Assembly (NCBI GenBank): GCA_030141605.1
Contig: JAQGDQ010000097.1
Span: forward strand, 62,001-126,000
DNA from: Tubiluchus corallicola
Taxonomy: Eukaryota > Priapulida > Priapulimorpha > Priapulimorphida > Tubiluchidae
Reading direction: 5' to 3'
Length of the DNA: 64,000 nt
Part shown: one piece after another, positions 23,501 to 31,629 of the stretch
Position numbering within the stretch: the stretch's first letter is position 1
Layout of the letters: each line of letters begins with the position of its first letter
Position numbers and translations under genes: made by a program
The notes under the pieces: generated by a model
The model's input: only the letters and a program-made list of their open reading frames with translations
Databases searched by the model: none
Told to the model about the DNA's origin: nothing

Positions 23501-26500
23501 TTTCAAATCACTCTTTATATAACGCGAATTATGCAGAATGTAAACATTATATTGGTTTTAAACAGCTTTTAAATTATAGTATATGTCACATATATTCATT
23601 AAGATGAGGTAATAGCTGAGTGGGCATGTGATGTCCATTAGAAAATGGATGTGTGACCACCAGGAGACCTGCTGCTGGGTGGTTTCACCTGCCTCCAGCT
23701 TTTTATGTTGAGGAGATGTATATGTGTCTTGTTCTCTATCCTATATTGAACGATAACCTCTATAACAAAAACATGTCTATCTAATGCCGAGGAATCCTGT
23801 TGCTTGTACTTTTTTTGATCTGTTATTGTTGTTAAGAATTATTACTGTACACTCAATCCTCATTATAATACCCTCTTTATAATTCCAACCTCACTTAATG
23901 CCAAAATTTTTGGAAAAAAATTATCTGTATTTGTATAAACATGTAGATATTATTGCACCTCGTTATAAAACGAGACTCGCTTAATGCCAACTTTTTTGGA
24001 GAACTAAATTAGGTGGTATAAAGGAATGTGACTATGTTGTTTTGCTACAGATGGCCCGCCACCCCATGGCTCACCTGATACGTGGCCTAACCATGCTAGT
24101 ATTTCCTCGTCAACTTACGCGCCCTCTACAATGTTGGTCGGTGCTGTACCTCAGTTCTCACAGACTACTTCAACGTTTACAAACATGCACCCACCACCTC
24201 CGCACGAAACTGTGGTAAGTGCTGATTTTATTTTAGTTTGAACTAATGCCAATTTTTAATTAGATTCTCGATGAGGGACCTTCTTATCAGTTGTTAAGTA
24301 ATGGTAAATATGAATAGTTGGAAGATTTTTTTGGAAACCCTTTTGAATTGGTTTATTTTCCTATTTTTGATATTTTTGTTGGACTTCTTGCATTGAAGAG
24401 TGTTCATAAGTATCTAATAACTCGATTATAAAAATTGTTTTTTACTACTGGTGTCAATTTTATTTATATTTTTTTCAATTTCTGTTTGCCAGTTAAATTG
24501 ACACAAATTGTGATGCTGTACCTTGCTTACCGACATTAGAAAACTTTGCCTGCGAAAAATTTCTCCAGTAATTATTCTAAAATGGCTGCAGTAACTAGTG
24601 CACAGCATTCAATTTTATGAGTGGTTGGTAATGGTTTGTTGAAGTTTATGCAAAAATACTTGAAGCAAAGATTTTGTGTATTTTTTGTCTGTAATCAAAA
24701 ATAATTAAGGAAATTTGTTTAATCAGGGTTATAGTCCTGAGCAGCTGCTGTCTAGCGGCTTGCCTCCCATGTCATCATTTCGGGGAGGACAGCCTCCTTC
24801 AGCAAACTCCGAATCATCGAGTCAGCGAAACAGTTCTCAGCAAACGGGAGATGCAGTGAGAAACGCTTTAGCATCGGTAAGACATGCAGCACGATGTTAC
24901 TGAACTTTTGTAGTATTTCGATAAGTCAGCACACGTTCATTTGTTTAAACGTTTTTTCTTAATTGCGCAGTTACATTGTTTGATTTTCTTTTCGCCCTAT
25001 TTACATTGCAAATGTTTTTATCGTTGACACGTGTAGAACAGATTTGCAGAGTATACTAACTCGTGTATTCCATTAGCAGCCCCAGTTCTGAAAATTGTCA
25101 CATGGCAAACAGTTGCCTAGTTAAGTTCACATGTGTGCGGTTCGTAAGTTATTAACCTTTTTTTCAAGCACTTGGGCTTATACGAGCTATACTCGCTACA
25201 CAACCATTAGTTTACAAGCCTAGTTATGTGGGAGCAGTGCATACTTGCTAGCAGCATGGCCTAGCGACATTTTGATTGGCACAGCTGGTGAAAGTTTCCT
25301 CATTTGTCTTAGTTGTCTACATCTTACAAAGTGTACTGTTTCATGGAAAGATCTAGAACATACACTACATTAATAACTGCCTACCTTACTTATTTACAAA
25401 ATGCCAGATTTTTTATATAGTTTTCTTTGTAATATTCGTAATATAATAATAATAATAATAATAATAATTATAATAGTAGTACTTTTCTCTATTTTTATTG
25501 TAGTTACACCTTGTATTCTCTTATTGCCACTATGGTGTGACTTTTTAATAAAACCAATTATTTATTTTTTATATTTATTCAAAATTATTGTTTCATGTTC
25601 CCTTAACAATTTATTTGCAGTTGTTCATATCTAATTAGCGGTTTCACTTGACCGATTATGACGTACACGGGTTATTGCAATTTCGATAACATTTAATTTA
25701 TTCGGAGATGTTGAGATTGACACTTATGCGAAACCTAGATATTTACATTCTGTTGTCTTATTTATAAAAAAAGAACCAGTTGCTTTGTTGTTTTTAGAGA
25801 ATTAAAGAAATTTTTATCGATGTTTCAGATATATTCAGCAGAACCGACCAGTACTAATTTTTCCTCAAATCCTTCCACACCTGTGAGCAGTCCCGCACCA
25901 ATGTCAGGTAAATTGCTGCAAGTTTCGTAATATCATTTAAAAAAAATTAGGATTTGTGTTTCGTGGTTTTTGCCTTTAATCAGTTTTCAGGGGTTGGCAG
26001 TTTTCTAATATTAGCTCCAGCCAGCTCCGTTGAAAACCAATAAAATCATTTTGTGTTCTTCAAGAAGAATTTGTGTTTTTCCGTAGCCCAGCTCATTAAA
26101 TTTTCAGTATTTGAAGATTTTGTGAAATGCAATTTAATTATCTACTTTTCTAATGGCATTTTACTCAGTTTTTATTGTGAGCAGTTTTTAAACTGGTATT
26201 CCATTGTGTGGATACATGTAGCAGTTTCATTTAAGTTAATTTCTTTCCAGCTTGGGACCTGTCAAGTTTTCGTACAATTTGTTAGATATTTTAGTTATAT
26301 ATAACAATGATTGCATTATTATTTAAATTCATGTTACCGTTGTTTGCTTTTTTTGCAGGTGCCGCATGGCCGACTCGACCCCCTACTTCCTCTTCTCCTC
26401 GTTATGGGGAAAGTCATTTACATTCTCTAGTGAGTATCTTTTAATTTGTATTTCCAGAATTTGTAAAATTTTGTAGAAACAGATAATAACTTGGTGTACT

Positions 26501-29500
26501 ATGTATTTAACAGTCTTTTACACTTTTTCTCTATTTCACATTCAATGTTATTTTTTGCAGCAAAGTCGCATGGAGGAGCGATTAGATGATGCCATCCACG
26601 TCCTGCGGAACCATGCCGAGGGGGCGCCACTCTCTTTGCCACCGACTCACATACCTGGCATGCAGATCGTGCCATCTGCACATTCCAATGGAATCTTGGG
26701 CAGCATGGGAGCGATGCCGGGCTATCTCTCAGGACCATTAGATTCTCAATTGGTAGGTTGAATGCATGTGTGGGAAGTGAGTGGTGCCATCTGTTACCGG
26801 CTTTGTAAATTAGCAGAGCTATAAACCTTGCTACAACGATTTAAAAGTCAATAAATAAATATGGCTTAATTTGTTTTTCTTTGTACGTTGGTGGTTCCCA
26901 AATGCGATTGGCTTCATTTCTAAATTGAGTGCAACTATTTCGAGTGCAAGTTCTGGGAAAATCATGTCTGAAACATTGTTAACATTTAGCTCACAGTTAA
27001 AAAACAATGGAAATTCCAGTGCATATATGAATGAGTGAGTGAGTGAGTGAAGACCTTTGCATGTGTTAAATTATTCGTTTGAAGATTTGCAAAACATCAT
27101 TGCAAATTTACCCTCTGTTCCAGACTGATTCACGCTCAATTCACAATGATCAAGGCAAACGGCAAGTCCTTCCTGATACAAGTATGTTTTTTCTCTACTC
27201 ACTTGTTCTAACTTGTAGATATTGGTTATTTAGTAATAAGTAGACGCATAATCAAGGATGATAGCCCTAGCTTATTTTTAATGGTTCAGCCCTTGTGATT
27301 GCTTATGTGGTCTTTTAATTTTACATGTACAAGTTAGATTTGTTTTTGCCATATTTAATTAACATTATTTAAAGCCCAGGAGATTTGAGAGTAACAGGTC
27401 TAGTTTGCATGGGAATTTAGGATTTGTCACCGTCAGTTTAGTATTTTCTGCTAAAGGTATTTCACTATTGATTATTCATATCGAAAAATAGCCATGGCCT
27501 TTTACACGTAAAAATATTTACGTTCAAGTGCTGGTTAATGTGTGTAAAAACTTGCAAAAAATGTTCCAATATATAAATATGATTCACGGTTTCATGGTTT
27601 CACGCAGTAATGGATGCCGAATCTATTAAAAAAAATTAAACTTTGTGTTTAATCGGATTTGCTAATGTCATACTCAGTCTATTTGCACAGCTATGTTATG
27701 GTTGCTCTTAAATGTAGTAAAGATGTCGTTTTCTGTGTAACGTTTATGTTTCTTGTTGTCCCAAAGTTATATTGAAGAAAATCGTGATTATTATTTCTTG
27801 TGTTCTATCAGGTTTAGAAAAGACTGACGCCACCACAATTCAGTGCAAGGCATTGGTGTGAAGGTGGAAAAAATTGAAATTAAGCCAAATATTGAACCAC
27901 TAATAGATGCGACTACGAAAAAGGAAGCAACTTCCACATCGTCCACAACTTCCAGTAAGAAGCGATTACGCAGGTATGTTAGCAAATATCAGATATTTTA
28001 AGTTTTGTGACAAAGTTCAAAAGGATTTTAGATTTCTCCCAAGAAAGTAGTTTATTGAATAACATATTTCAAATAAAATTGTTTGACATCGAGCTGCTAA
28101 AATTATGATTTTGCTTAATTAGTTTGTTGTTACATTTCTATTCCAGTTTCAGTGCATTTTTATTTACCAATACATTTTTTCCATAGCGGTAGTGCGAGTG
28201 GGGGAGCTGGTACCGATGACGATGATACGATTGACGTCCCCTTAAAAGCTGAAAAAGAGCGAGAAAGACGGCATGCCAATAATGCAAGAGAAAGGTACAA
28301 ACAAAACTGTTTTAGAGATTTGGTGGTAATTCCACTGCCTTCACTTTTGTAATTTACTTGCTTTTGTTAGTAGACTATAAGCATTTTGAGTTATTACTGT
28401 TGTGAATTTTTTTTTTGCTTATGTAATGACTAGAATTTGCTGGTATCAGCATAGTGTAACTAATCAGTGTGGGAAAGTTTACTTCAAATGCAAAAGTTTT
28501 TTCTAGCTTTGAACAAAAAACACTACGTGGAGCCTTAGCGTACATTCGACTGTTGGTGGTTACGGTGTGCCATGGTGGAGTGTTTCGCAGCAGAGTACCT
28601 GCATACTCCACCAAGGTACATGCCTCCTAGGTACACTCTGCCGAGGTACATTTCGCAACATTACATGGCGACCACAGACAAGTTGAATGCGCACAAAGTT
28701 TCCACATAGTGTTCACTTGATTTTATTCATCAAACAACATTATGCACTTTTGACTAACTGCTTTGAAGCAGATGATCCACAATAGAATAGTGAGCTATAA
28801 ATTTTCTAAGCCTCTTTCTAACATGACTTATTTACTTGTCTGCACTTCACAGGTGCTAACTAAATACACAGTTACACGTGTTTCAACTGATTTAAACAAA
28901 AAATTACAAAAAACGTATTTCACAAATATTTCCATGTCAGTCAATTCTACCGTGCAAAAGAGTCGATGATGGAACAAATTCACTGTATTTAACTTATACA
29001 CCTCTTTCCCGGGTACAAAGAATTGGCCATACAAAGACTGGCAAAAATGTGCAGTCATTTCAAAAACGTATCAACGTCTACGAGAAACAGCGCTATTGAG
29101 TCCACAACACAGAAGAAGCATCGCTTCGCAGCATAACTTTACGCAGTAATAGTTCCTAGTATTATCTATTTTTTTTCAAGTAATGAACTTTCTTAAGGCA
29201 ACAATAGTAGGATAATTATCTCGGAAAACGAAGCAGTTTTATCAATTGGAACTTGATAATCAATTTTATCAATTGCCAACCAGAAAAAATTAACTGCAAT
29301 TGCATTTTGCGCTGTTTCTATTCAAGCATTTGATAAGCTGTTGCGGGTGGGATTAGTGATCGCATTGGTTGCATTGATTGGTTGTTAATGATTGCAAACT
29401 GGATTGGTTGTTAATGCATGCAAACCAGATGCATGTAATATGTTACCTAGTGATGAATGTCAGACCATTAAAGTGCAAACAGGGATTACCATCATTTGCT

Positions 29501-31629
29501 AATTTTTTGTATCCTCATGCAACAAGCTCGTTTATTTCTTAACTTGCCCCACACTTCAATTTTTTTCCAGGAATTGTATTGCCACCTTCTGGCATAGTTT
29601 GAAAATCACTCATTGTGGTTTACAGAACAAGTGTGACAAGCATGTATTATTTGCAGGATACGAGTTCGTGATATTAACGAGGCATTTAAAGAGTTGGGGA
29701 AAATGTGCCATATGCACTTAGCGAGTGACAAACCGCAAACCAAACTTAGTATTTTACATCAAGCTGTGTCCGTTATTACAAGCTTGGAACAAAAAGTTAG
29801 AGGTATGTTATACATGCTGTATGTTGTTATTGTCCATTTTGTCAGCATGGTTTTCATGCACAGACAGTACAGTGGAGTATAAGAGTCAAACAAATTTATT
29901 TAAATCGGTCTTCAAGTAGCAACTACTTACTAAGTGAATTGTTTACAACATTTTCATATCATGGAATGGGAATTAAGTTTGTAGTAAGTGCAAAAATACT
30001 CGTAGTATTTTCTGTGGCACAGTATGTCATACTTGCTTTATGTGCTGTATTAAGGCCAAGGCCAAATTGAATAGCACCTTTCAAATATGGCTGAACCTCG
30101 TTATGCCACCCCTCGTTATAATGCCAGCCTTAATGTAATGCCGACTTTTGGCTTATTCATATTGTTGTATTAAGGCCAAGGCCAAATGGAATACTACCTC
30201 TTAAATATAAGATTTCTGTACAGACTATATTAGCAATTTATCTATGCTTTTTATTTGAATTTAGAACGAAACTTGAATCCAAAAGCTGCTTGTCTAAAAC
30301 GACGCGAGGAGGAGAAGACAGTCGACGATCATGCTAAAAACTTAGTCCCTCCCAATGCCACACAATTGGATGCCTTGCAGGTGGTGAGTTGGTTTGAAGA
30401 AATTTGTTTTTTTTTGTATGTGAAAGCAAAACTAGTGAAACTGTTTAGTAATACTACTTTCATAGCACTGCCAGACACTTTTGTGATCAAATTGCCAGAT
30501 TCTACTAGAAAATGCTGTTATTTTAACGGCCCAGTATATAGATGAATGGCTTTAGGGATTAATAGTTGTAGCAAAGAGATTTGTTAATAATATTGCAGAA
30601 ACTACTGTTCACTTCTTCAGATTTATAGTATTGTATTATTCATGAATCTGTGTATTTAAACTTTCTCTTTGTATTCCAGTATATTGTAGAATATTTTGCT
30701 GTGTAAGTTTACTAGTTTCCAGGCTGTAAGGCCAGGACCAGATTATGACCCCAGGAGGACCTAAGCACTAAAAAGATGTGGTACCCCCATATCCATATGT
30801 GTGTAATTCAGAATAAAAATGTATTCGAAGCTGAAAACTGAAATTCTATCCTTCGAAATGAAAAAAAATTGTAGTAAGTTTTATTTACAGAAAAATGGTA
30901 GGGCAGTCAAAGCAGCATTATCCAGTTTTCAGTATCGCCTCATGTTTAAAAGCATTGCCACAATTGAAATATATTATGAAACGCTTTACATATAATCAAT
31001 CAGTGTCATCATATGGGCAGCAAGCCGCTCAGGCAGCTCAGTGGCCAGAATCTCGATGCCCTTCCATACTGTCATATAATAAACAAACACAGAAACTGCC
31101 ACACATATTCCGGTATACTTTATTTTTGGGTAGTTATTCGATTTGAATAAACTCTGCAGGAATCCTTTTCCCCTGAGGTGCTAAGCACCTGCTTAATGAT
31201 TAATTTAGGGTTGTATAAGGCAACAACTATGTTTTTGCGTGGTCCACTATTTTGCACTATTGAGCTAAATATTTCTTTTGATCAATATTACTGCTTTACA
31301 CTTGCCTGCAGAGGCAGCAATTGACCACAATTTCGCATAACACGAAAAGATGTGCAACAAGCTTGTCCCCAATTACACTGTGAGTTGTATTTGTTGTTGG
31401 TAAACTTGCTGAAAAAACAGTCTTGGTTTTTGCTCATTATTTATGCAAGTTTTTTCAGATGAATATCTAATAAGAAGAATGTTTATTATAACATTGCAGC
31501 ACGGGGTGTGGTGACATTGCACGATGGGGGTGCGTGCGTTCCACGCTCGTTATTTGTTTTAATGAGATTTTATTGTTTGTTTTTTAGATGCCGTCTCATC
31601 CTGCCATGCATCCAGCGCACATGAACTGA
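5504..31629 (+). CDS. TCF3/4/12: Class I bHLH E-protein (TCF3/TCF4/TCF12, Daughterless family)
   Basis: Transcription factor that dimerises with itself or with tissue-specific bHLH proteins and binds CANNTG E-boxes in the nucleus. Nineteen coding exons join in phase to 1851 nt, 616 aa; vertebrate members are about 650-700 aa. Exons: 5504-5557, 7150-7228, 8394-8455, 8737-8812, 9120-9190, 11293-11410, 12082-12119, 23155-23248, 24051-24214, 24727-24876, 25829-25907, 26359-26429, 26561-26752, 27124-27181, 27844-27973, 28187-28294, 29657-29802, 30265-30383, 31588-31629. Activation domain 1 is residues 7-24 ('[11 protein letters not shown]' plus 'MFSPPV'), basic clusters lie at 144-147 and 163-166, the AD2 core '[13 protein letters not shown]' at 359-371, and the bHLH at about 505-563 with the E-box-reading Glu in 'NNARER', followed by the conserved '[18 protein letters not shown]'. 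Family assignment is secure; orthology to one vertebrate paralogue is not implied. Confidence 0.96.
6218..6298 (+). CDS. TCF3/4/12: Candidate 81-nt cassette exon inside AD1
   Basis: This segment lies between 'tttcag' and a good donor ('CAG|gtgaat'). It is exactly 27 codons long, open, and phase 0 at both ends, so it would insert cleanly between exon 1 and exon 2. It is about 52% GC, compared with about one third in the surrounding intron. The encoded peptide begins 'WQKTAARF' and ends 'VLPPYQ'; I do not recognise it in the family. Inclusion would separate the LDFSA core from MFSPP. It could instead be part of an alternative first exon, since its frame is open back to an ATG at 6116. Not counted in the 616-aa model. 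Confidence 0.45.
7150..7228 (+). CDS. TCF3/4/12: E-protein coding exon 2 (AD1 second half)
   Basis: Begins '[11 protein letters not shown]', continuing the LDFSA-MFSPP motif of activation domain 1. Residues 19-44; starts phase 0 after 'tactgcag' and ends phase 1 before 'gtgaga'. Confidence 0.92.
7621..7986 (+). mobile_element. T2/Kolobok-like MITE, 5'-deleted copy
   Basis: Direct-orientation homologue of the element at 19541-20168, with shared blocks such as 'CTGAACTGAGAAGTAC' and 'GCACCTGTTTTTTGTGC'. The right end is 'CCGGTTTTCCTTTAA' (7972-7986), one base different from the intact copy. No left inverted end is present within several hundred bases upstream, so the left part is deleted. The start coordinate is approximate. 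Open frames on both strands here are incidental. Confidence 0.7.
8154..8178 (-). other. C-run with G-quadruplex potential on the minus strand
   Basis: A tract of four C-runs (4, 10, 3 and 4 bases long, each separated by one base) lies in intron 2. The minus strand has the corresponding G-runs and meets the simple G-quadruplex pattern. No function is assigned. Confidence 0.5.
8394..8455 (+). CDS. TCF3/4/12: E-protein coding exon 3
   Basis: Residues 45-65, including '[10 protein letters not shown]', which aligns in position with the Trp/Gly/Ser-rich segment after AD1 in vertebrate E-proteins. Phase 1 in, phase 0 out; donor 'gtaagt'. Confidence 0.88.
8737..8812 (+). CDS. TCF3/4/12: E-protein coding exon 4
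   Basis: Residues 66-90, beginning '[15 protein letters not shown]'; the 'LSPF' resembles the 'LSPPF' of vertebrate TCF4. Acceptor 'tttcag', donor 'gtaata', phase 0 to 1. Confidence 0.86.
9120..9190 (+). CDS. TCF3/4/12: E-protein coding exon 5
   Basis: Residues 91-114, a Pro-rich segment containing '[10 protein letters not shown]'. Phase 1 to 0; donor 'gtaaga'. Placed by splice sites, phase and composition rather than strong family identity. Confidence 0.82.
10025..10095 (+). repeat. Possible tRNA-like SINE relic in intron 5
   Basis: 'GCGAGTTGGTA' resembles a pol III A box and 'GGGTTGAATC', about 40 bases on, a degenerate B box. No foldable cloverleaf or second copy was found, so this is a weak call. 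Confidence 0.2.
11293..11410 (+). CDS. TCF3/4/12: E-protein coding exon 6 (basic cluster)
   Basis: Residues 115-153, with '[10 protein letters not shown]' and a run of four Arg at 144-147. Together with the basic end of exon 7 this resembles the bipartite nuclear localisation region of TCF4. Phase 0 to 1, donor 'gtaggt'. Confidence 0.88.
12082..12119 (+). CDS. TCF3/4/12: E-protein coding exon 7 (second basic cluster)
   Basis: A 38-nt exon for residues 154-166, ending 'NAKRQK', matching the 'TKKVRK' position of vertebrate TCF4. Phase 1 to 0, donor 'gtaagt'. It precedes the 11 kb intron 7, where vertebrate paralogues use internal promoters. Confidence 0.85.
12440..12606 (+). mobile_element. 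tRNA-derived SINE, copy 1
   Basis: It shares 'TTGTAAGCAGAA', 'TTCAAATCCAG' and a common tail ('TTCCAAC', 'AGTTTGGTATCAAAATTTA') with 58593-58721. The B-box arm here is 'CCTAG-TTCAAAT-CCAGA', a tRNA T-arm with one mismatch in the inner stem. The shared non-tRNA tail shows a SINE family rather than two tRNA pseudogenes. Start coordinate approximate. Confidence 0.65.
12731..12824 (+). repeat. 47-bp tandem duplication
   Basis: Two adjacent 47-base units (12731-12777 and 12778-12824) differ at only two positions, so the duplication is recent. No other copy was noticed. Confidence 0.9.
13024..13290 (-). pseudogene. Decayed transposase-like frame
   Basis: A 56-codon open run on the minus strand (13194 down to a stop at 13024) includes '[11 protein letters not shown]', 'KYNKMEHFL' and 'RVCKKKL'. 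Upstream in a shifted frame is '[12 protein letters not shown]'. The order AL-x-YL, D-x-H-x-x-I, Y-x-x-M/I-x-H, then KKL resembles the catalytic half of a DDE-type transposase I know from invertebrate and fish genomes (TDRH..I.K...Y..I.H..D.WH...KKL). Stops and frameshifts make it non-functional. Assignment is from memory of the pattern only. Confidence 0.35.
15430..16380 (+). promoter_or_regulatory. GC- and CpG-rich block, candidate internal promoter
   Basis: Base composition rises from about one third GC to nearly half. I count about 19 CpG in 16080-16380, more than base composition predicts, against about 3 per 300 bases in neighbouring intron. Such blocks mark unmethylated promoters or enhancers in methylated invertebrate genomes. 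Vertebrate TCF4 and TCF12 start short isoforms from the equivalent intron. No initiator, ATG exon or donor could be fixed, and the open frames at 15426 and 15772 resemble nothing I know. Confidence 0.35.
19287..19297. promoter_or_regulatory. Perfect NRF-1-type palindrome
   Basis: 'TGCGCATGCGC' matches the NRF-1 palindrome at all eleven positions, in an otherwise CpG-poor part of intron 7. It may be a chance match or a bound element; no promoter is visible beside it. Confidence 0.35.
19541..20168. mobile_element. Intact T2/Kolobok-like MITE with 18-bp perfect inverted ends
   Basis: The left end 'TGTTAAAGGAAAACAGGA' (19541-19558) is the exact reverse complement of the right end 20151-20168. 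Reading TTAA as target duplication, the element runs from 'AGGAAAACAGGA' to its complement, with purine-purine start and pyrimidine-pyrimidine end. TTAA targets and 5'-RR...YY-3' ends are features of the Kolobok superfamily, and 'TTAAAGGRR' is the T2 MITE terminus known from Xenopus. No transposase frame inside. A 5'-deleted sister copy lies at 7621-7986. Confidence 0.75.
21900..22210 (+). repeat. Diverged minisatellite, about 42-bp unit, six to seven copies
   Basis: Successive units follow the pattern 'GTGTTAGGCAGACCATAAG' then 'AATATGATAGTTGTA'. Clear units begin near 21944, 21998, 22040, 22082, 22118 and 22160, with a weaker one before. Units vary in length and by several substitutions, so the array is old. 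Confidence 0.75.
22640..22870 (+). repeat. 230-bp interspersed repeat, copy 1
   Basis: Same orientation and order as 24485-24717. Shared blocks include 'GACACAAATTGTGATG', 'GCAGTAACTAGTGCA' (here one base different), 'AAAATACTTGAAG', 'AAAGATTTTGTG' and 'GTCTGTAATCAAAAA'. No inverted ends or coding frame seen. Its nature (MITE fragment, SINE tail or segmental duplication) is open. Confidence 0.7.
23155..23248 (+). CDS. TCF3/4/12: E-protein coding exon 8
   Basis: Residues 167-197, starting 'VYSGSEEF' and containing '[12 protein letters not shown]'. Vertebrate TCF4 and TCF12 have an exon starting 'VYAPS' with '(S)PSY/GYPS.KP' at the same place, where alternative first exons join. Phase 0 to 1; acceptor 'ttttcag'. 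Confidence 0.9.
23850..24010 (+). repeat. Degenerate pogo/Tigger-like end fragments
   Basis: 'TCAATCCTCATTATAATACC' and, about 110 bases on, 'CACCTCGTTATAAAACGAG', each followed by 'CTTAATGCCAA', echo the 'CAGT(C)AAACCTCGCTATAA' termini of pogo/Tigger elements. Related pieces are at 30088-30150 and, inverted, at 49390-49465. Too eroded for boundaries. Confidence 0.4.
24051..24214 (+). CDS. TCF3/4/12: E-protein coding exon 9
   Basis: Residues 198-252. '[14 protein letters not shown]' and '[13 protein letters not shown]' align with the 'QDGHHSSDPWSSS' region of vertebrate E-proteins. The end is Pro/His-rich ('[10 protein letters not shown]'). Phase 1 to 0, donor 'gtaagt'. Confidence 0.93.
24485..24717 (+). 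repeat. 230-bp interspersed repeat, copy 2, abutting exon 10
   Basis: Homologous to 22640-22870. Its 3' end runs to within about ten bases of the exon 10 acceptor at 24725-24726, so the branch point and polypyrimidine tract of this constitutive exon probably lie in repeat-derived DNA. Confidence 0.65.
24727..24876 (+). CDS. TCF3/4/12: E-protein coding exon 10
   Basis: Exactly 50 codons, residues 253-302. 'LPPMSSF' and '[13 protein letters not shown]' match the family's 'LPPMSTF' and 'SQTGDALGKALAS'. Phase 0 to 0, so it could be skipped without a frameshift. Confidence 0.95.
25829..25907 (+). CDS. TCF3/4/12: E-protein coding exon 11
   Basis: Residues 303-328, '[19 protein letters not shown]', matching the family's '[19 protein letters not shown]'. 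Phase 0 to 1, donor 'gtaaat'. Confidence 0.95.
26359..26429 (+). CDS. TCF3/4/12: E-protein coding exon 12
   Basis: Residues 329-352, including the invariant Trp and '[14 protein letters not shown]', matching 'SSSPNYEGPLHSL' of TCF4. Phase 1 to 0. Confidence 0.95.
26561..26752 (+). CDS. TCF3/4/12: E-protein coding exon 13 (activation domain 2)
   Basis: Sixty-four codons, residues 353-416. The start '[19 protein letters not shown]' is the loop-helix core of AD2; the rest ('[18 protein letters not shown]') follows the vertebrate 'SHNGAMGGLGSGYG' pattern. Phase 0 to 0. Confidence 0.96.
27124..27181 (+). CDS. TCF3/4/12: E-protein coding exon 14
   Basis: Residues 417-435, a low-conservation linker beginning '[10 protein letters not shown]'. 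Supported by splice sites ('ttccag', 'gtatgt') and by phase agreement with both neighbours. Confidence 0.8.
27844..27973 (+). CDS. TCF3/4/12: E-protein coding exon 15 (acceptor chosen by frame)
   Basis: Residues 436-478, Lys/Ser/Thr-rich ('[17 protein letters not shown]'), with a possible sumoylation motif ('KVEKIEIKP'). Three AGs precede it; the first two (27811 and 27817) keep one common frame that runs into a TGA, whereas 'attcag' at 27843 opens the frame. Phase 1 to 2. Use of the upstream sites would truncate the protein before the bHLH. Confidence 0.82.
28187..28294 (+). CDS. TCF3/4/12: E-protein coding exon 16 (acidic stretch and basic region)
   Basis: Residues 479-514: an acidic run (four Asp at 489-492), then '[17 protein letters not shown]', the DNA-binding basic region, with the last Arg split across the intron. 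Vertebrate proteins have Met where this has His508; fly Daughterless has Gln, so that position tolerates change. Phase 2 to 2. Confidence 0.97.
29657..29802 (+). CDS. TCF3/4/12: E-protein coding exon 17 (helix-loop-helix)
   Basis: Residues 515-563, '[13 protein letters not shown]' through '[15 protein letters not shown]' and 'SLEQKVR', the complete HLH dimerisation domain. No second, mutually exclusive bHLH exon (as in vertebrate E12/E47) is visible in the flanking introns. Phase 2 to 1. Confidence 0.98.
30045..30208 (+). repeat. 44-bp direct repeats around a pogo-like fragment
   Basis: 'GTATTAAGGCCAAGGCCAAA' and about 20 following bases recur exactly 120 bases later (30045-30088 and 30165-30208). 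Between them are 'CTCGTTATGCC' and 'CTCGTTATAATGCC', echoing 23850-24010. Located in intron 17. Confidence 0.6.
30265..30383 (+). CDS. TCF3/4/12: E-protein coding exon 18 (post-bHLH)
   Basis: Residues 564-603, starting with the family-specific '[18 protein letters not shown]'. The donor is 'gtgagt' at 30384; an overlapping 'gtggtg' three bases earlier would drop one Val. Phase 1 to 0. Confidence 0.95.
31588..31629 (+). CDS. TCF3/4/12: E-protein terminal coding exon 19
   Basis: Thirteen codons and TGA: '[13 protein letters not shown]', a short His/Met-rich tail like the 'HMGQM' tails of vertebrate E-proteins. Acceptor 'ttttttag'. Confidence 0.9.
   Translation: MPSHPAMHPAHMN

Noticed and set aside
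23630-23730. tRNA-like A box 'TAGCTGAGTGGGC' in intron 8
   Set aside because: No acceptable B box or cloverleaf and no second copy found in the window.
25401-25634. 77-codon frame with an Ile run in intron 10
   Set aside because: Translation of an ATA trinucleotide repeat and AT-rich flank.
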